Below, in pieces: positions 22,203-32,221 of a stretch of 64,000 nt of DNA. The stretch's first letter is position 1. Each line of letters opens with the position of its first letter. Under the pieces are notes generated by a model. That model had not been told where the DNA came from and ran no database searches. It saw only the letters and a list, made by a program, of their open reading frames with translations. Source of the stretch: Leucocoprinus leucothites (lineage: Eukaryota; Basidiomycota; Agaricomycetes; Agaricales; Agaricaceae); the NCBI GenBank assembly GCA_013368445.1, contig JAACJO010000032.1, positions 1 through 64,000 on the forward strand, in the 5' to 3' direction. The translations under genes were made by a program, and so were the position numbers.

Positions 22203-22779
22203 TGTTAAGTGCGCAAACGCTATGGATAGGGAGCCGATGTCAAGGACCGGGTGGACAGAGGTGTGACAGAGAGAAAGCAGGAGCCAGTCCTTGGACGTGG
22301 GAGCGGGTCATGGCCTCAACTTATGTGTTGTGCCAACTACTGATGCTTGACCCAGATTTCAGACAAGATAAGAGAGCAGAGGACAAACAGAGAGCAGAGG
22401 ACGAACAGAGAGCAGAGGAAAGTAGCATATTGCTAAGTTGATTATCAGACTGAAGAATCCAAGTACAAAGTCGCACTACTTATATACGATGCAGAATATA
22501 GGATCGGATAAGGAAAAAAAGCAAAGTAGTAAACAGAGAAATAATCAAAGTGGAGTCTGCAAATTTTACAAGGCTAGAAGATAGAAAATTTACTATTAAA
22601 CAGTTGTCAGAAAATTTTGACAAGGCAGTATGAATTAATAAAATGGAAGATGTCAGAATAAGTCCGAAGATGAAAGACCGATAAAAACTGAGGTAGCCAA
22701 TATGCGAAAGCAGATAGGAGTTCATGAAAATAATACCAAGTTTGAACTGTCAGCCATTCTTGAGGTTTGGCTCATGACA
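22203..22779. repeat. Solo G2-family LTR (577 bp), no target duplication
   Basis: Starts TGTTAAGTGCGC and ends GGCTCATGACA like the G2 LTRs. It is 18 bp longer because the unit GAGCAGAGGACAAACAGA is present in one extra copy (about 22375-22420). The five bases on each side (TCAAT and GGAAT) do not match. The left flank is unassigned DNA and the right flank is plus-strand LINE-A RT, so it sits at a rearrangement junction rather than a simple insertion. Confidence 0.88.
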
Positions 22780-25700
22780 GGAATGCTCTCCACTCATCAT
22801 ATAACTCTGTGTCAGGTTGACCAGTAAGCCCTCATGTTCTGAATGAAATGAAATCTCTCCCTCCCTATTCCTGGGCTGACTTCTCAGCTCTGGAACTCAC
22901 CAACTCCCTTTTGTCTTGTGCTAACTCTTCAGCTCCTGGTCCTGATCATATCTCCTGGAAACATCTAAAGTCTATCATTGCCCATGATGACTGCCTCAAG
23001 AACATTTTACTCATTGCCAACATATGTGTATGTCTTTCTCACTGGCCAAGTCACTTCAAAGACTCAGTCTCTATCATCATTCCCAAGCCAAATAAACTGG
23101 CCTATGATACCCCTAAAGCATTTTGTCCCATTGTTCTACTAAACACTTTAGGTAAACTAATCAAAAAGATGATCACATGCCACATGCAATTTGAAGTGGT
23201 CTCTTCAGGAGCTCTCCACCCAAATCAAATGGGCAGGGTTATTCAATGCTCCACTGAGGATGTAGGTGTTTTCCTCACTCACATCATTTGGGCTGGGTGT
23301 GTCAGATGTGCTCTGGACAGTCTACAAGTATTTGTGATTGATTTGTTGATATGTGAACTTAGAGTTGATGTAGAGGTTGCTTAGTCAGTTGTAGATCACC
23401 TGACTGCATGTTCAACTCTCCTGTGGATGCTTTCTTGACTCTCAGTCATTTACAGTTGTCCACAGGTGAGTACAAGTCTCTATCTTGTTAATATAGTCAT
23501 TTACAGTTGTCCACAGATTCCTGTGTGAGTTGTGAGCTCCCCGGGCGATTTCCCTGGTTTCTAGGACCTCCTACATGTCCCTGTGCATCACCTTATAACA
23601 GGGTGGGCCAAAGGTATGATCACTAGTGTTTGCACTTTTGACATCACCCAATTCTTTCCCTCTCTGAATCACAATATTTTCATTGACATCTTACAACACC
23701 AGGGGTTCGCCCAGAAATCATTAAGTTCTTTTCCCACTACCTCATAGGTTGCTCTACTCAGTTTATGTGGAATACCTTCTTGTTGGATGCCCATGATGCA
23801 GATGTTGGCATTGGGCAAGGATCTGCACTTTCCCTTATACTCTCAGCACTCTATTTAGTGCATCTCATGTTCATGTTCGGCCAATGCACTTATCTGCAAT
23901 CTATTCCCTCCTCCCTCCTATCCTTTGTTGATGATGGGCTTTGTATTTCTCAAGCAAAGAACTATACTGACACTATTTCTTCCCTTAAATCAGCATACTC
24001 CATCATCACCTCCATATGCACCAACCTCAGACTAGTTGTCGAACATGACAAATCCGAGGTCTTCCATTTTTCTTGACATCACAATGATTCCAATCCCCCA
24101 CTTGACTTATCTAACATCAGTGGCCTCCTCCTTCATCCAAAACTCTTCTGGAGATACCTCAGCTTTTACTTTGACCATCAACTCTCATTCCAAGAGCATG
24201 TTCAGTACTACTCCACCAAAGCATTATCCATGGTTAAAGCTATGGGTATGCTAGGTAACTCAACCTGTGGTCTACTTCCCCTCCAAAAACAACTTCTTTA
24301 TAGGTCATGTGTCATCTCTGTGGCAACATATGGCTTTCACCTATGGTACTTTGAGGGCACCCAGAACAAGGTGCTTCTCAAGTCCCTCTCCTCTATGCAA
24401 AGGCACCCAGCTCTTTGGATAACTGGTGCCTTCCACACTTCTCCATCTGGTGGCACTGAAAGTATTGCAGGACTTATTCCCATCCACCTTCATCTATGTA
24501 AACTAGCTATTCATTCTTCACATTGAGTCACCACTCTACCTTCCAACCATGCATTATGTTCTCTGTTATCTGATCATTTCTCTCTTGATTCTTTCCCCTA
24601 TCCCCAATCGCTTTGCCTTCTCACTCCAGTTAAAAAAGCTAAAGTCAAAGGCCCTATTGTTGATGTAGATAATTCTCTTCCTCATCTCTCTGACTCCTTC
24701 TCTCCTTTCACCCCCAAATCCAAGCCTGGGTCTTGTCTCATGGATATCTTCCCTGATTCCATTCATTTTCATCCTTGTAATCACTCAGACAAACACAAGA
24801 TGTATAAACATGTATTGTCTCTTGACTCTGTTTTTTCCTCTTCTTCTTCTGATCATACTTGTATATCAGTTGTTACTGACACCTCTGTTCCACTTGTAGG
24901 TTCCCTTCAGGTGGTTTTGGTAGCACATTTATATCACAGCAGACAACAAGTGTCCTATACAAAACAGGCAAGTGGCCAGGCATCTTCCACAGATGCTGAA
25001 CTCTATTCCATTCACATTGGCATCACCAAATCCATATCCCTCCAGTGCAATAAAATCATTCTCATCACCAATTGTCTCCCAGCAGCCAAGTTGGTGGTCA
25101 ACCCTTCTATTCACTCAAGTCAATCACACTCTATCCATGTCTGCCAACTCTTATCCGACTGGCTCACAGCCAAACCCTCCTGATCCATCAACTTTTGGGA
25201 TGTACTATCAAAGTGGGGTTGGAAGCCCCACCTCAAAGTCCACAATGATGTCACTACCACACACATACATGCCCCTCCCCATATGGGTGCTACTCTCAAT
25301 TTCCTGCGACGCAAAGCCACCAACAACTGCCAGAAGTCCTGGGAGTCTACATTTTGGAAGAAGAGGTACCACAGCAACAGTTTCCTTCTATCAAAAAAGA
25401 ATCACAAGTTCCTTATCCCCACATATGTCAAGGGAGGTACTTGGCTCCCTCTAGCCAATGAGTCTCTGTCATTATGTGCACACATGACTCGAGCTATCCT
25501 TAATCATGCTCCCATTGGAGCTTTTTGTGAAAGATTCTTTTCCCTCAAACCCATATCCTGTCGCTGTGGCCACCACTTGGAAACACAACATCATATCTTA
25601 TGTTACTATCCTCTATACCCTATCCACACCCAATGGGTACAATGCACATTCCCTCAATATGAGTTCCTTGTTGAGTTCTTGAAAAAGAACCCAGCTGGTT

Positions 25701-26035
25701 TTGCCTTCACCAATCATGATATGTGTCCACTGCCACTTCAAGCCCCTGTGCCTGCCAAACCAAATGAAGGTGAACTATATTCTTTCATCTCCTCTCTTCT
25801 CTTCTCTCTTGAGTCCAATCTCTGTGTATAACACCTTGTTTTATAGTCTCTCTTGAGTCTTCTCTATTTTACTGGACTAATCATGTATAGTCTTTGTCTT
25901 AAGCAGTCTTTGACCACTTTGTGTACCCCAGCTTGCTGTAGTATACTGTCTGTTTGTATTATTTAGTTGAAAGCAGACTGCAATTGAGCACCGCTATATA
26001 AATTCATTGATTTAAAATAAAATAAAATAAAAAAG
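22780..26035 (+). mobile_element. LINE-A copy 3 (RT, RNase H and 3' end)
   Basis: Plus-strand LINE-A from the start of the RT domain to an A-rich tail (26012-26035). ORF2 pieces: RT fingers/palm from 22848 (SWADFSALELTNSLLSC), the copia solo LTR at 23300-23600, motif B (GQGSALSLIL) and motif C (FVDDGLCI) at 23765-24070, RNase H (VTDTSVP, SSTDAELYSI, ITNC) at about 24740-25183, and the Cys/His tail to 25831 (SLESNLCV). Stops separate these pieces, and the third RNase H Asp is changed to Asn. The left end abuts the solo LTR; the right end abuts a truncated copia element. Confidence 0.9.
23300..23600. repeat. Solo copia-family LTR (301 bp)
   Basis: Starts TGTCAGATGTGC and ends CTTATAACA, flanked by a perfect 5-bp duplication GGGTG (23295-23299 and 23601-23605) inside LINE-A RT. 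It carries a 51-bp segment (23466-23516) absent from the 251-bp copies at 28777-29027 and 46670-46920. The segment begins GTGAGT, ends CCACAG and is bordered by a 21-bp direct repeat. Confidence 0.92.
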
Positions 26036-27100
26036 AAGGAGGGAGTCTAGACTCTACTAACATGGCTGTAATGCGTTCCCCCATAGTCCTGTTGGCTCTC
26101 TCAGCTAGACCATTCTGCTGGGGCCTGTTGCAAGTGGAATGACACCTCTCAATGCCACAGTTCTTGGTAAACTGCAAAAATGCATTGGACATGTATTCAC
26201 CACCTTTATCATCCTGTAGAGCATGAATTTTCGCTCCTAGCTGGTTCTCAGCCCAAGCCTTGTACTCCTTGAATGCTTCAAAGGCTTCTGACTTGGCCCT
26301 AAGCAGGTAGACAGCTCAAAAACATGTAGAATTGTCAATAAACGTCATCCAGTACTTGTAGCCACTGTGGGTAGGCACTGGGAGCAGTCTATTGAGGTCT
26401 GAGTGCACCAACTCGACTGGGGAGTGATTGTGGTTGGCTGAGGGCAGGAAAGGAAGGGAGTGCATCTGTCTATTAGAATAAATGTAGTCTATGGTGACAA
26501 TCTGTCAGTGCTAGAGAATGAGTCTATGGGCCTAGAGATTCCAGGTAAGGGATGATGTATTCAAGGTGGAACACGACAAGGTGATAACCTTGCCATGTTC
26601 ATAACTATATACAACAATGCACAGACCAACTATACAGTACCAAAACAAATATTAATGAACATAGGAACAAACACATACAAAGGTGTATACATAGAATGAT
26701 AATAGAAATAGTTAATGGCCAAGGACCCTGAGACCCCCGAGAAGACCAAACATGGCCAAGATGGCCGACTTACCTGAGAAGACCTTGAGTCTAAAGGCCA
26801 TAGAGTGGGAAGAAATGGATATATTGAACCCCTTATTTTGTGTGAGGTATAGACAAGACAGAAGATTACTCCAGAGGTCTAGAACATGCAGTTCACATGA
26901 AAACTCGACCGCTCCAGCCATTTTTCTGCCCATAACAGGCTGAAAGACCACTGAACCCATCCCAGCTGAATATATGACAGAGTTGTCTGCTAATCTGATT
27001 GGTATGTGACAGGGGGTATATTTCTTGAACTAATGATGGTGTGGGGTCATATGTGATGTAGCACCTGTGTCTGCAATCCAATGGAAGTCAGCATCAAGCT
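26036..27100 (-). pseudogene. Copia pol: protease and integrase (truncated)
   Basis: The protease shows WIADTGATSHMTP (about 27040-27080, D-T-G active site) and then the conserved LHVLDLWSNLLSCLYLTQNK (about 26830-26890). The integrase core follows at 26036-26560: HSDLNRLLP (first Asp), FIDNSTCF, LQDDKGGEYMSNAF (second Asp) and PQQNGLAERANRT (Glu), a typical copia D,D,E set. Stops (one in the protease, one at about 26318) and the left-hand truncation make it non-functional. Confidence 0.85.
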
Positions 27101-28372
27101 GGAGGGGTGGAGAAGAGGCTGGGGAAGTGGGGGAAGTGATGGGAGTGGAGGGAGAGCTTGTACTTGCATTTCCAGCAAATTCTGTGACTCTGCTCGCTTC
27201 TCCGGATGCTGGAGGGGCAGGGGAGCCATCGGAGTACTCCTGGGCCTTGTTGGCATGGTTTCCACGTCATTTGGACTGGGGGGGGAGCGTTCTGAGTGTC
27301 CTCTTGGGCCTTGAGGTGATCCTTGTCCTTTCTCCAGCATTTGGCCTCTGTATGACCAGTTATGTGACACCAGCCACATGGATCGGTTGATTTTGCCATT
27401 TTGAGGACTCTGGAGGCAGCAGAAAATGCAGAGGAGGAAGAGGGAAGGTCTATGGCCCTCCTGCAACATTGGGTGTCCTCAGTGACAAAGGCCTGATGCA
27501 CAGCAGCCTTGTCAAGTTTGTCCTTGAGGAGGAGGGAGGAAATGAAGGAGGAGTACTCCTCAGTGGGCAGGGCTCAGATTAGAGCCATAGAAGCAAGCTC
27601 CTCATCCAGGCCTTTGAGGTCAAAGTCATCAGAGCAAAGATTTGTCAGATGTGCTCTGGACAGTCTACAAGTATTTGTGATTGATTTGTTGATGTGTGAA
27701 CTTAGAGTTGATGCAGAGGTTGCTTAGTCAGTTGTAGATCACCTGGCTGCATGTTCAACTCTCCTATGGACGCTTTCTTGACTCTCAGTCATTTACAGTT
27801 GTCCACAGGTGAGTACAAGTCTCTATCTTGTTAATATAGTCATTTACAGTTGTCCACAGATTCCTGTGTGAGTTGTGAGCTCCCCGGGCAATTTCTCTGG
27901 TTTCTAGGACCTCCTACATGTCCCCTGTGCATCACCTTTTAACAAGATTTTAGATTTGCTTCATGCTCTCCTCAACCCTGTTGATCAGGGACTGCAGGGA
28001 CTCGTCCTCAGCCTTCCTGATGTTGAAGAGGTTGTCATAGGCATTGAAACGAGTGCCAGGACACCTCTGGAGGTGCACAGCTTGCAAATCTGTCCACATC
28101 TTGACAGGATCATCCCTATCAGTGAAGTGAACCCTCTGGTCCAGTTCCACCATGAGATAAAGCCAGCCAGCAGCCTTGTCAGTCTTTGCATTCCAGGCCT
28201 CCCTTGAGTCAAAGGTGGCTTGGGTAGTAGGGAAAGGAATCTCAGGCTTTAGGAGTTCACCCTTGACCAGTCTCCATAAGCCAGAGGCCTGGAGCCATGC
28301 CTGCATCTCGCCTGCCCAGGTAGAGTAGTTAGTGGCATTGAGCTTGTCAAAGTTGGGGCCAGAGGAAGACAT
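27101..28372 (-). pseudogene. Copia gag with zinc knuckle, split by solo LTR
   Basis: Starts at MSSSGPNFDKLNATNY (28372) and is open for 140 codons to the solo LTR. The block ATNYSTWAGEMQAWLQ is the usual N-terminus of copia gag. After the LTR it continues with DKLDKAAVHQAF and ends with CGWCHITGHTEAKC (about 27330-27370), a perfect C-x2-C-x4-H-x4-C knuckle. Gag packages element RNA into virus-like particles. Broken by the LTR and by frame changes downstream. Confidence 0.85.
27643..27944. repeat. Solo copia-family LTR (302 bp) inside copia gag
   Basis: TGTCAG...TTTTAACA with a perfect 5-bp duplication AGATT (27638-27642 and 27945-27949). Same family as the LTR of the element it sits in, in the opposite orientation. 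It contains the 51-bp GTGAGT...CACAG segment (27809-27859). Confidence 0.93.
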
Positions 28373-28776
28373 CTGGGCAGACTAGGAAGCTGAAATGCAG
28401 TGTAGGGTGACAAGGAAAGGGTTGGTGGTTGTGTAATGAGGGATATATGTGGCAAACAGTGGGATCAATGGACTGGTGAAGTTCAGAGCGGAACAGAGCA
28501 ACAGTTGGCATGGGAGGAGCAGAGGAATATTAGGATTAGAATAGAGTGATTAGGAATGGAAGTGGGATAGTGGAACAAGAAATGGTCGGAACGTGGCAAA
28601 ACTTGGTGAAGTCATGGAGACACGCAAGATTGATGGGTGTGCATGGAGGTGACCAGAGTGATGTGAAAACGAAGGAGAAAACACAAACACAGTGGATAGG
28701 AGAAGAGGAAGACAGTTGAGGAAGAAATGGAGCAAAAGTTGTTGTCTGAGGCTTCTAGAGGCCAGGGCCCATAACC
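28373..28776 (-). other. Copia leader between 5' LTR and gag
   Basis: About 400 bp with no conserved ORF. On the minus strand the bases after the LTR read GGTTATGGGCC, where a tRNA primer-binding site should be; I cannot name the tRNA. Packaging signals would be expected here but cannot be recognised by eye. Confidence 0.5.
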
Positions 28777-29027
28777 CGTTAGAAGGTGATGCACAGGGGA
28801 TGTGTAGGAGGTCCTAGAAACTAGAGAAATTGCCTAGGGAGCTCACAACTCACACAGGAATCTGTGGACAACTGTAAATGACTGAGAGCCAAGAAAGCGT
28901 CCACAGGAGAGTTGAACATGCAGCCAGGTGATCTACAACTGACTAAGCAACCTCTGCATCAACTCTAAGTTCACACATCAACAAATCAATCACAAATACT
29001 TGTAGACTGTCCAGAGCACATCTGACA
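28777..29027 (-). repeat. Copia 5' LTR (251 bp, minus strand)
   Basis: Reverse complement of the solo LTRs at 23300 and 27643 without the 51-bp segment. It is followed on its inner side by the leader and gag of the copia remnant, so it is probably that element's 5' LTR. Its inner end reads TTCTAACG where other copies have TTCTAACA. Confidence 0.85.
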
Positions 29028-29036
29028 CCACTGCCT

Positions 29037-29474
29037 TTGGACCCAATGAACATTGCCAACACTGAAACACATGTCTCATCTAGCAAGCACAACCATTCAG
29101 TTTTGCCTGCACTTTCTATCAAATTGACTAGGCACTTGGTCCACAATGATGCCAAGTCTGCTGCCTCCTCTAGAGCTGGCTCAGAAGAGGAAGAGAGTGG
29201 TAAGAGCGATTCTGATTTGTCTGATAACTCAACCCCCCCTTCTCCCATAACCATCTCTGCTGCATTATCACATGCAGCATCGCACTCATCCCTCAAAACT
29301 CCCCCTCCCCCTTTGTTGTGTGCCAGGCAAGCTCATGCTCATGATACTTACCAAGGTTTGGACACCACCCCTAAAGCCATCTCAAGAACAGCGTCTATGA
29401 GTGCATATGATGGCTTTAAATCACCTATTCTCTTCTGCCCTTTTGGTGAGGGGTTCCTAGGTGAGTTCAAATAA
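29037..29474 (+). CDS. Uncharacterised Ser-rich acidic ORF (145 aa)
   Basis: Open frame from MDPMNIANTETHVSSSKH to a stop at 29472-29474. It is rich in Ser, has an acidic patch (SEEEESGKSDSD) and a proline run (TPPPPLL). I do not recognise a domain. It lies between the copia LTR and a minus-strand LINE-A 3' end, in a place where every neighbour is a retroelement. One possibility is the otherwise missing N-terminus of a LINE-A ORF1, which is Ser/Pro-rich in related families; another is the end of a fragmented host gene. No intron or RT motif is visible. Confidence 0.35.
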   Translation: MDPMNIANTETHVSSSKHNHSVLPALSIKLTRHLVHNDAKSAASSRAGSEEEESGKSDSDLSDNSTPPSPITISAALSHAASHSSLKTPPPPLLCARQAHAHDTYQGLDTTPKAISRTASMSAYDGFKSPILFCPFGEGFLGEFK

Positions 29475-29497
29475 CCTGATCCTTTGAACTTGAACTC

Positions 29498-29673
29498 TTT
29501 TTTTTTTTAAAAAAAAAAAAATCAATGAATTTATATAGTGGTGCTCAGTTGTAGTCTGCTTTCAACTAAATAATACAAACAGACAGTACACTACAGCAAG
29601 CCGTGGTACATGAAGCAGTCAAAGACCACTTAAGACAAAGACTATATACAATTAGTCCAGTGAAATAGAAGAT
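29498..29673 (-). mobile_element. LINE-A 3' UTR fragment
   Basis: T-rich tail followed by the LINE-A 3' terminus (reverse complement of ATATAAATTCATTGATT) and about 150 bp of 3' UTR. It is cut at 29674 by a G2-family LTR. No coding sequence. Confidence 0.85.
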
Positions 29674-30042
29674 TGTTAAACACACAAATGCTACAGGTAG
29701 GAACCAACATCTAGGACTGGATGGGCAGAAGTGGGACAGAGGTAAGACAGAAGCCAGTTATTGAACATAGAAGCAGGTCATGGCCTCGACTTATAGGTTG
29801 TGCCAACTACTGATGCTTGACCCAGATTTCAGACAAGGGAAGAGAGCAGAGTAGAAACTAGCATATTACTAAGTTGATTATCAGACTAAGGAATCCAAGT
29901 ACAAAGTTGTGCTACTTATATACAATGCGGAATATAGGATTGGATAAGGAAAATAAGGAAAATAGTAAACAGAGAAATAATCAAAGTGGAGTCCACAAAT
30001 TTTACAAGGCTAGAAGATATAAAATTTACTATTAAACAGTTG
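29674..30042. repeat. Truncated G2-family LTR (first 369 bp)
   Basis: Begins TGTTAAACACAC and matches the G2 LTR up to ATTAAACAGTTG, where the next complete G2 LTR begins. G2 or a rearrangement therefore landed inside an older LTR of its own family. The missing remainder is not found at the other side of G2. Confidence 0.85.
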
Positions 30043-30601
30043 TGTTAAGCACGCAAACGCTATGGATAGGGAGCCAACGTCAAGGACTGGGTGGACAGAG
30101 GTGTGACAGAGAGAAAGCAGGAGCTGGTCCTAGGATGTGGGAGCAGGTTGTGGCCTCAACTTATGTATTGTGCCAACTACTGACACTTGACCCAGATTTC
30201 AGACAAGATAAGAGAGCAGAGGACAAACAGAGAGCAGAGGAAAGTAGTGTATCGCTAAGTTGATTATCAGACTGGAGAATCCAAGTACAAAGTTGCGCTA
30301 CTTATATAGGATGCGGAATATAGGATCAGATAAGGAAAACAAGCAAAGTAGTAAACAGAGAAATAATCAAAGTGGAGTCTGCAAATTTTACAAGGCTAGA
30401 AAATAGAAAATTTACTATTAAATGGTTGTCAGAAAATTTCAACAAGGTGGTATGAATTAATAAAATGGAAGATGTCAGAATAAGTCTGAAGGTGAAAGAC
30501 CGATAAAAACCGAGGTAACTGATATGCGAAAGTGGATAGGAGTTCATGAAAATAATACCAAGTTTGAACCATCAGCCGTTCTTGAGGTTTGGCTCGTAAC
30601 A
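30043..30601 (-). repeat. G2 3' LTR (559 bp)
   Basis: TGTTAAGCACGC...GGCTCGTAACA. Its differences from the 40499-41057 copy in the stretches I aligned are transitions (for example CACG against GCAC near the start). The solo LTR at 47645-48203 has exactly the same length. Confidence 0.95.
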
Positions 30602-30616
30602 GTATTCCCCCCTTAG
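30602..30616 (-). promoter_or_regulatory. G2 polypurine tract
   Basis: On the minus strand CTAAGGGGGGAATAC lies directly against the 3' LTR. It has the same position and nearly the same sequence as in G1. Confidence 0.85.
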
Positions 30617-30669
30617 GGCTGAGCCCTTGAAGCCATGTGACTTGATTGTGGGAACCAATTCAAACTCCA

Positions 30670-30675
30670 TATAAA
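30670..30675 (+). promoter_or_regulatory. TATA-like box of the antisense gene
   Basis: TATAAA on the plus strand, 56 bp before the ATG of the antisense gene and outside the LTR. The position fits a core promoter that would drive the accessory gene independently of the LTR. Inferred from position only; no equivalent box is evident in G1. Confidence 0.4.
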
Positions 30676-30730
30676 TTCCGCTCTGAGGAAAAAATTAAGC
30701 TTTCTCACAACTTAATCTCTTAATGCTACT

Positions 30731-31958
30731 ATGATGCCCAACTCCCCGACCTACAGATCTGACCCATCAAGTGATAGCAACTTGGAGAATGAGTTGCGCA
30801 AACTGGAAGAAGAGGATGATCAGAAGGCAGCTGAAGAAGAAGAACAGAAGAAGCAAGAGGCTGAGGAGGCTGAGAAAAAGAAACATGAGGAGGAGGAACG
30901 ACAGAAGAGAAAAGAAGAGTTGTGGAGGAAGATGGCAGAGAAGAAAAGGAAGGAGGCCGAGGAAGCGGAGCAGTTACAAAAGGAGAAGGAAGAGGCCAAA
31001 CTGGCAGAACGGATTCGACTGGAGGCCAAGAAGAAGGAAAAGGAAAGACAGGAGAAAGAGAAGGGGAAAGGGAAGAGAACAGTGATGGAGGTGGAAGTGG
31101 AGATAGTGGAGAGTCCGGTGAAGAAGAAGAAAATGACAGAGAATGCGAAGGTAGGAAACGGGGTTCAAAAACCTCATGCGAAACTGACGAGCAGGCTGGC
31201 TAAGATGGCCAGGTTGACTCAACGGAGTGTGGCTGCTGGTCCCTCCAAGTATCAGCTTACGGAGCTGGATGATCAAGACAACAATCCCTTGTGGACACCC
31301 AGCTCAGGTTTGGCCAAAGATGGAAGAGATGAGACTGCCGCCCTCCAAAAATGCGGAAACTATGATGCAAAGGGAGGGAAGATAAAGATGGGTGGAAACA
31401 ACGAGTGTGGGCAGTGCTTGCATCTGGGCAAGAACTGCACCAAGCAAAGTGATACGTGAGTAACTTCCGATTCCCTGGGTCGGCTGATCAAATGACAACA
31501 TCCACAGTGGCAAGTATATGTGTGAGCCATGCCACACTTCAAAACAGAAGTGTGCAGTTCCAATAGAGGCTGACAAACAGCCTCATGAGCAAATGTATGA
31601 GCTCATTGTCGAGCAGAGGAAGACCTGGGCCGTCCAATTGGCCATTCTCAAGGAGCTGAAGGGGATCTGGGCTGAGTTGGGAACTCGGCACTTGGCAATG
31701 GTGTTGAGTATCCGGTCCCAGACCAAGGTTGTGGATGGGCTGGCTAAGGACTTCGAGGAGTTCTACGACTGGCTTGTCCTTGATGGCAAGGTGATGGATG
31801 ACGAGGCGCACAAAAAGGCACAGGCAGAGTTGGACGCCAAATTGGCCGCTAAGAAGAAAATCGTGCTGGAGACGTCGGATGCTGGGTCTGGGGATGAGGG
31901 AGAGGCAGGAGGAGAGGAAGATGAGGGAGAGGATGAGGGTGAGAATGGTAGTAAATAG
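30731..31958 (+). CDS. Antisense Zn2Cys6-type accessory gene of G2 (intact)
   Basis: Two exons, 30731-31455 and 31508-31958, give 391 aa with no internal stop. The protein opens with MMPNSPTYRSD. A long Glu/Lys/Arg helix of coiled-coil character follows (about residues 20-110), then basic patches (KKKEKERQ, VKKKKM). The cysteine cluster is split by the intron: C-x2-C-x6-C (ECGQCLHLGKNC) at the end of exon 1 and C-x2-C-x6-C (MCEPCHTSKQKC) in exon 2, linker 10 residues. This is the spacing of fungal Zn(II)2Cys6 DNA-binding domains. The C-terminus is helical, then strongly acidic (EDEGEDEGE). It lies between the chromodomain end and the 3' LTR, opposite to gag-pol, as in G1. Its frame is open while gag and pol of the same copy are full of stops. 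Role unknown; a regulator or chromatin-targeting factor of the element is one inference. Confidence 0.78.
31456..31507 (+). other. Intron of the G2 antisense gene (52 nt)
   Basis: Starts GTGAGT, ends CCACAG, with a CTGATC branch-like motif about 25 nt before the 3' end. Removal joins the frames in phase 2 and completes the six-cysteine cluster. Without splicing the frame stops at TGA two codons into the intron region. The size is normal for fungi. Confidence 0.75.
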
Positions 31959-32221
31959 TTGTCTCATCCATCCCGTTCCTCATGCCCGGCTCGTTTCGTC
32001 ATCAATCCGTTTTTTGTTGTTGCATATTTTCTACTTTTGCTCTTTGGACTTGTTTTTGAAATGGATGATATTTCTTGGGGCCAAGTGTGAGTAAAGAAAA
32101 GTCCGAAATAAGAAAAAAGGAAGAGAGGGAGATGAGGCTATTGGGTGTAAGCAAAAACAAAATGGTAAGTAAGAAAGTATGAAAAATTGTCTAAGTCCAA
32201 AAGAAAACGAGTGAGCCAATA
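31959..32221. other. G2 spacer between accessory gene and pol
   Basis: About 260 bp between two convergent genes, with no ORF of interest. Same arrangement as 14823-15121 in G1. Confidence 0.5.

Larger units (their letters stand above)
26036..29027 (-). mobile_element. Ty1/copia element remnant (5' LTR to integrase)
   Basis: Read on the minus strand: LTR (28777-29027), leader (28373-28776), gag, protease, integrase. RT, RNase H and the 3' LTR are absent because the element is cut at 26036 by the tail of LINE-A copy 3. A solo LTR of the same family is inserted in gag. Copia order (integrase before RT) fits the domains seen. CpG is low and all frames are broken. Confidence 0.85.

Noticed and set aside
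26503..26979. Candidate solo LTR (starts TGTCAGTG, ends ATATGACA)
   Set aside because: The flanking pentamers do not match, and the stretch reads in frame as part of copia pol (LHVLDLWSNLLSCLYLTQNK) between protease and integrase, so the LTR-like ends are coincidence.
29498..29535. T-run followed by A-run as a terminator hairpin
   Set aside because: It is the poly(A) tail of a minus-strand LINE-A next to a host T-run; bacterial-type terminators do not apply here.
30731..31958. Antisense ORF as a mirror frame of pol
   Set aside because: It does not overlap pol, whose frame ends at 32222. It also has its own intron and cysteine cluster, so it is not a shadow.
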